Shown in pieces: positions 62,990 through 64,000 of a stretch of 64,000 nucleotides of DNA (position 1 is the first letter of the stretch; each line of letters starts with the position of its first letter). Both the position numbers and the translations under genes were made by a program. The stretch is from NCBI GenBank assembly GCA_052118425.1, contig JBQKHF010000013.1. One strand, given 5' to 3'. The notes beneath the pieces were generated by a model. The model was not told the origin of the DNA and ran no database searches. It saw nothing but the letters and a program-made list of their open reading frames with translations. The DNA comes from Roseburia_C sp900315735. Its GTDB lineage: Bacteria; Bacillota; Clostridia; Lachnospirales; Lachnospiraceae.

Positions 62990-63026
62990 AATTACGAGAA
63001 CCCAGTCATTCTGAGTTCTCGTAATT
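62990..63026. terminator. Bidirectional terminator of the plus-strand cassette
   Basis: AATTACGAGAAC.CAG pairs with CTG.GTTCTCGTAATT, with T-rich flanks both ways. It separates the plus-strand cassette from the converging minus-strand genes. Confidence 0.85.
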
Positions 63027-63221
63027 TTCTTCCATCAACTTTTTTATTTTACAGCTACATTTTAACTTGTAGCAATTGTTAATCTGATGCCTTTTCTTTT
63101 TTGCTTTTGTTTTGAATCCAATTGTTAATTCTGTCCTGTCCGGTCCTTCACACATTATCTTTGTTCCGTTTTCACGCAAAAAAAACGGGCACTCGGTCTT
63201 TACCATACTTGTTTTATTCAT
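63006..63221 (-). CDS. Small Cys-rich phage protein
   Basis: The 71 residues have four Cys in a zinc-finger-like layout (KTECPFF...KIMCEGP...NCYKLKCSCKIKK) and a basic middle (FKTKAKKKRHQINN). A GGAGG site precedes the ATG. It probably binds nucleic acid. Its stop codon lies in the cassette terminator. Not a named family. Confidence 0.65.
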   Translation of the reverse strand: MNKTSMVKTECPFFLRENGTKIMCEGPDRTELTIGFKTKAKKKRHQINNCYKLKCSCKIKKLMEENYENSE

Positions 63222-63253
63222 TGCCGCCTCCTCTCAGCCTTCTGCACTCCGGC

Positions 63254-63832
63254 TCACACACCCTTTATCTGAGAAGCTATCATATCTGCTGTTTGCGTCC
63301 AAAGAACATTCGGGTATCTCCGCACCGCCCGGCTGTAAAACTCCCATTCTGACTTATCTGTGAATGCTCCCATGTGGTATCTGATACACATTTTCTCTTC
63401 TTCTGTGAGGTCAATTAAGCCCATCAGCATGATAAGGCTCTTATCTCCGTGTCCTGGATAGCTTCTGTCTTTGTTCCATTCAATTCCAAGTTTGTCCGGC
63501 TCGTCCCCAATTGGGACCGTATAATAATCATCCAGCTTGCATACGTCATGGAGTAATCCTATTATCTCCGGGCTTTCCGGTCTCTCCCACTTTAAGCCCA
63601 TCCTGCTGGTTATCTTTTCAAGTTCATATGTCACCTGGAGTGAATGCTTCATTAATCCGCCATCACACGCTCCGTGATGGTCCTTCGAAGCTGGTGCTGT
63701 AAAGTATTCTTTTTTCTCAAGCCATGCTATCAGTTTTGGCCACTTTCTCAATATGTCTCTTACTAGGTCTTTTTCATCATCTTTTCCCCTCTTTCCGGCT
63801 TTTATTGGAACTCTTCTCATGAATTCTCTCAT
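63254..63832 (-). CDS. HD-domain hydrolase, phage-type
   Basis: Metal-dependent phosphohydrolase. HD motifs are KHSLQVTYELEKI (His), LLHDVCKLDDYY (His-Asp) and IRYHMGAFTDKS (His), and the N-terminus is basic. The 192 residues fit small HD hydrolases. The substrate is unknown; a nucleotide or second messenger is typical for the family. It lies in the early-gene side of the prophage. Confidence 0.8.
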   Translation of the reverse strand: MREFMRRVPIKAGKRGKDDEKDLVRDILRKWPKLIAWLEKKEYFTAPASKDHHGACDGGLMKHSLQVTYELEKITSRMGLKWERPESPEIIGLLHDVCKLDDYYTVPIGDEPDKLGIEWNKDRSYPGHGDKSLIMLMGLIDLTEEEKMCIRYHMGAFTDKSEWEFYSRAVRRYPNVLWTQTADMIASQIKGV

Positions 63833-63892
63833 TGTTCTCTATCCTCCATTTCTTTCAGCTATTTCCATCTTGTAAAATTTCCTAAAATCTAA

Positions 63893-64000
63893 AAGGGGCT
63901 GTCGCATTAGCAAATTTTTTTGCTGGGTGGCAGCCTTGCTTTATGCCGAAATGGCATCGAAATTGCTTACTGTTTCGATGCCATTGTTTATAAGCGCAGT
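63893..64000 (-). mobile_element. Possible end of an insertion sequence with a partial transposase C-terminus
   Basis: Minus-strand reading from the window edge encodes TALINNGIETVSNFDAISA then a stop at 63,941-63,943. A hairpin follows (GGCTG..AGCAA/TTGCT..CAGCC, 63,897-63,934), ending in AGCCCCTTTTAG. A 13-bp perfect inverted repeat AATGGCATCGAAA/TTTCGATGCCATT (63,950-63,985) lies in the coding part. GGGGCTGTCGCA resembles ends of known insertion sequences. The opposite end lies outside the window. Confidence 0.4.

Overview
The window looks like a chromosome segment of a Lachnospiraceae-type gut Firmicute (low to moderate GC, Gram-positive, spore-former lineage) carrying a resident prophage. 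The host assignment is inferred from spoVG, a paired GlgC/GlgD ADP-glucose pyrophosphorylase, a SAM-I riboswitch on metK, DnaD/DnaI-type helicase-loading genes, strong GGAGG ribosome binding sites and the gene order glmU-pth-mfd-foldase. No rRNA, tRNA or CRISPR array was seen, so the species cannot be fixed.

Region 1 (1-38,000, host). On the minus strand are metK with its riboswitch, murA, an M23/G5/LysM cell-wall protein, aroK, a PrsA/SurA-like lipoprotein, mfd, pth, a GlmU that holds only its uridylyltransferase half, spoVG and glgC-glgD. On the plus strand are an HD-GYP protein and a block murC - dnaD-like - dnaI/dnaC-like - prs, with tandem DnaA boxes before the helicase-loader genes. Further right on the minus strand are a Lys/Ala-rich DUF6465-like protein, an HPr-like protein, a large exported protein of unknown role, a patatin, a GH31 glucosidase, an EamA permease, a diguanylate cyclase, a minimal SufB/D-SufC pair, a CDF metal exporter and signal peptidase I. 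A plus-strand LtaS-like sulfatase sits among them. Between glmU and spoVG is a long self-complementary, multi-branched element (12,896-13,109) that is either an uncharacterised structured RNA or a dispersed repeat.

Region 2 (about 38,000 to at least 63,850, prophage). Late genes run right to left on the minus strand: terS, terL, portal, a Prp-type cysteine protease, scaffold, N4-gp56-type major capsid protein, small head/connector proteins, a probable tail-nozzle protein, a virion protein, a 3,224-residue polyvalent protein, a BppU-type baseplate/fibre protein, a fibre with an S74 chaperone, holin, an Acb2/Tad1-like protein and an amidase endolysin. No tail-tube or tape-measure gene is visible, and the giant protein occupies that place, which suggests a short-tailed (podovirus-like) virion. 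A three-gene plus-strand cassette (61,976-62,988), including a ribbon-helix-helix protein, lies behind a pair of inverted 20-bp operator-like sites and ends at a strong terminator. The far right end seems to enter an insertion sequence. No integrase or repressor lies inside the window, so the right edge of the prophage is not seen.

The most interesting items are: the phage Prp-like protease next to scaffold and capsid proteins that both carry an LQFFA motif near the N-terminus; the Acb2/Tad1-like candidate anti-defence protein in the lysis cassette; the giant polyvalent protein with MuF-C-like and ADP-ribosyltransferase-like segments; and the structured 12.9-13.1 kb element.
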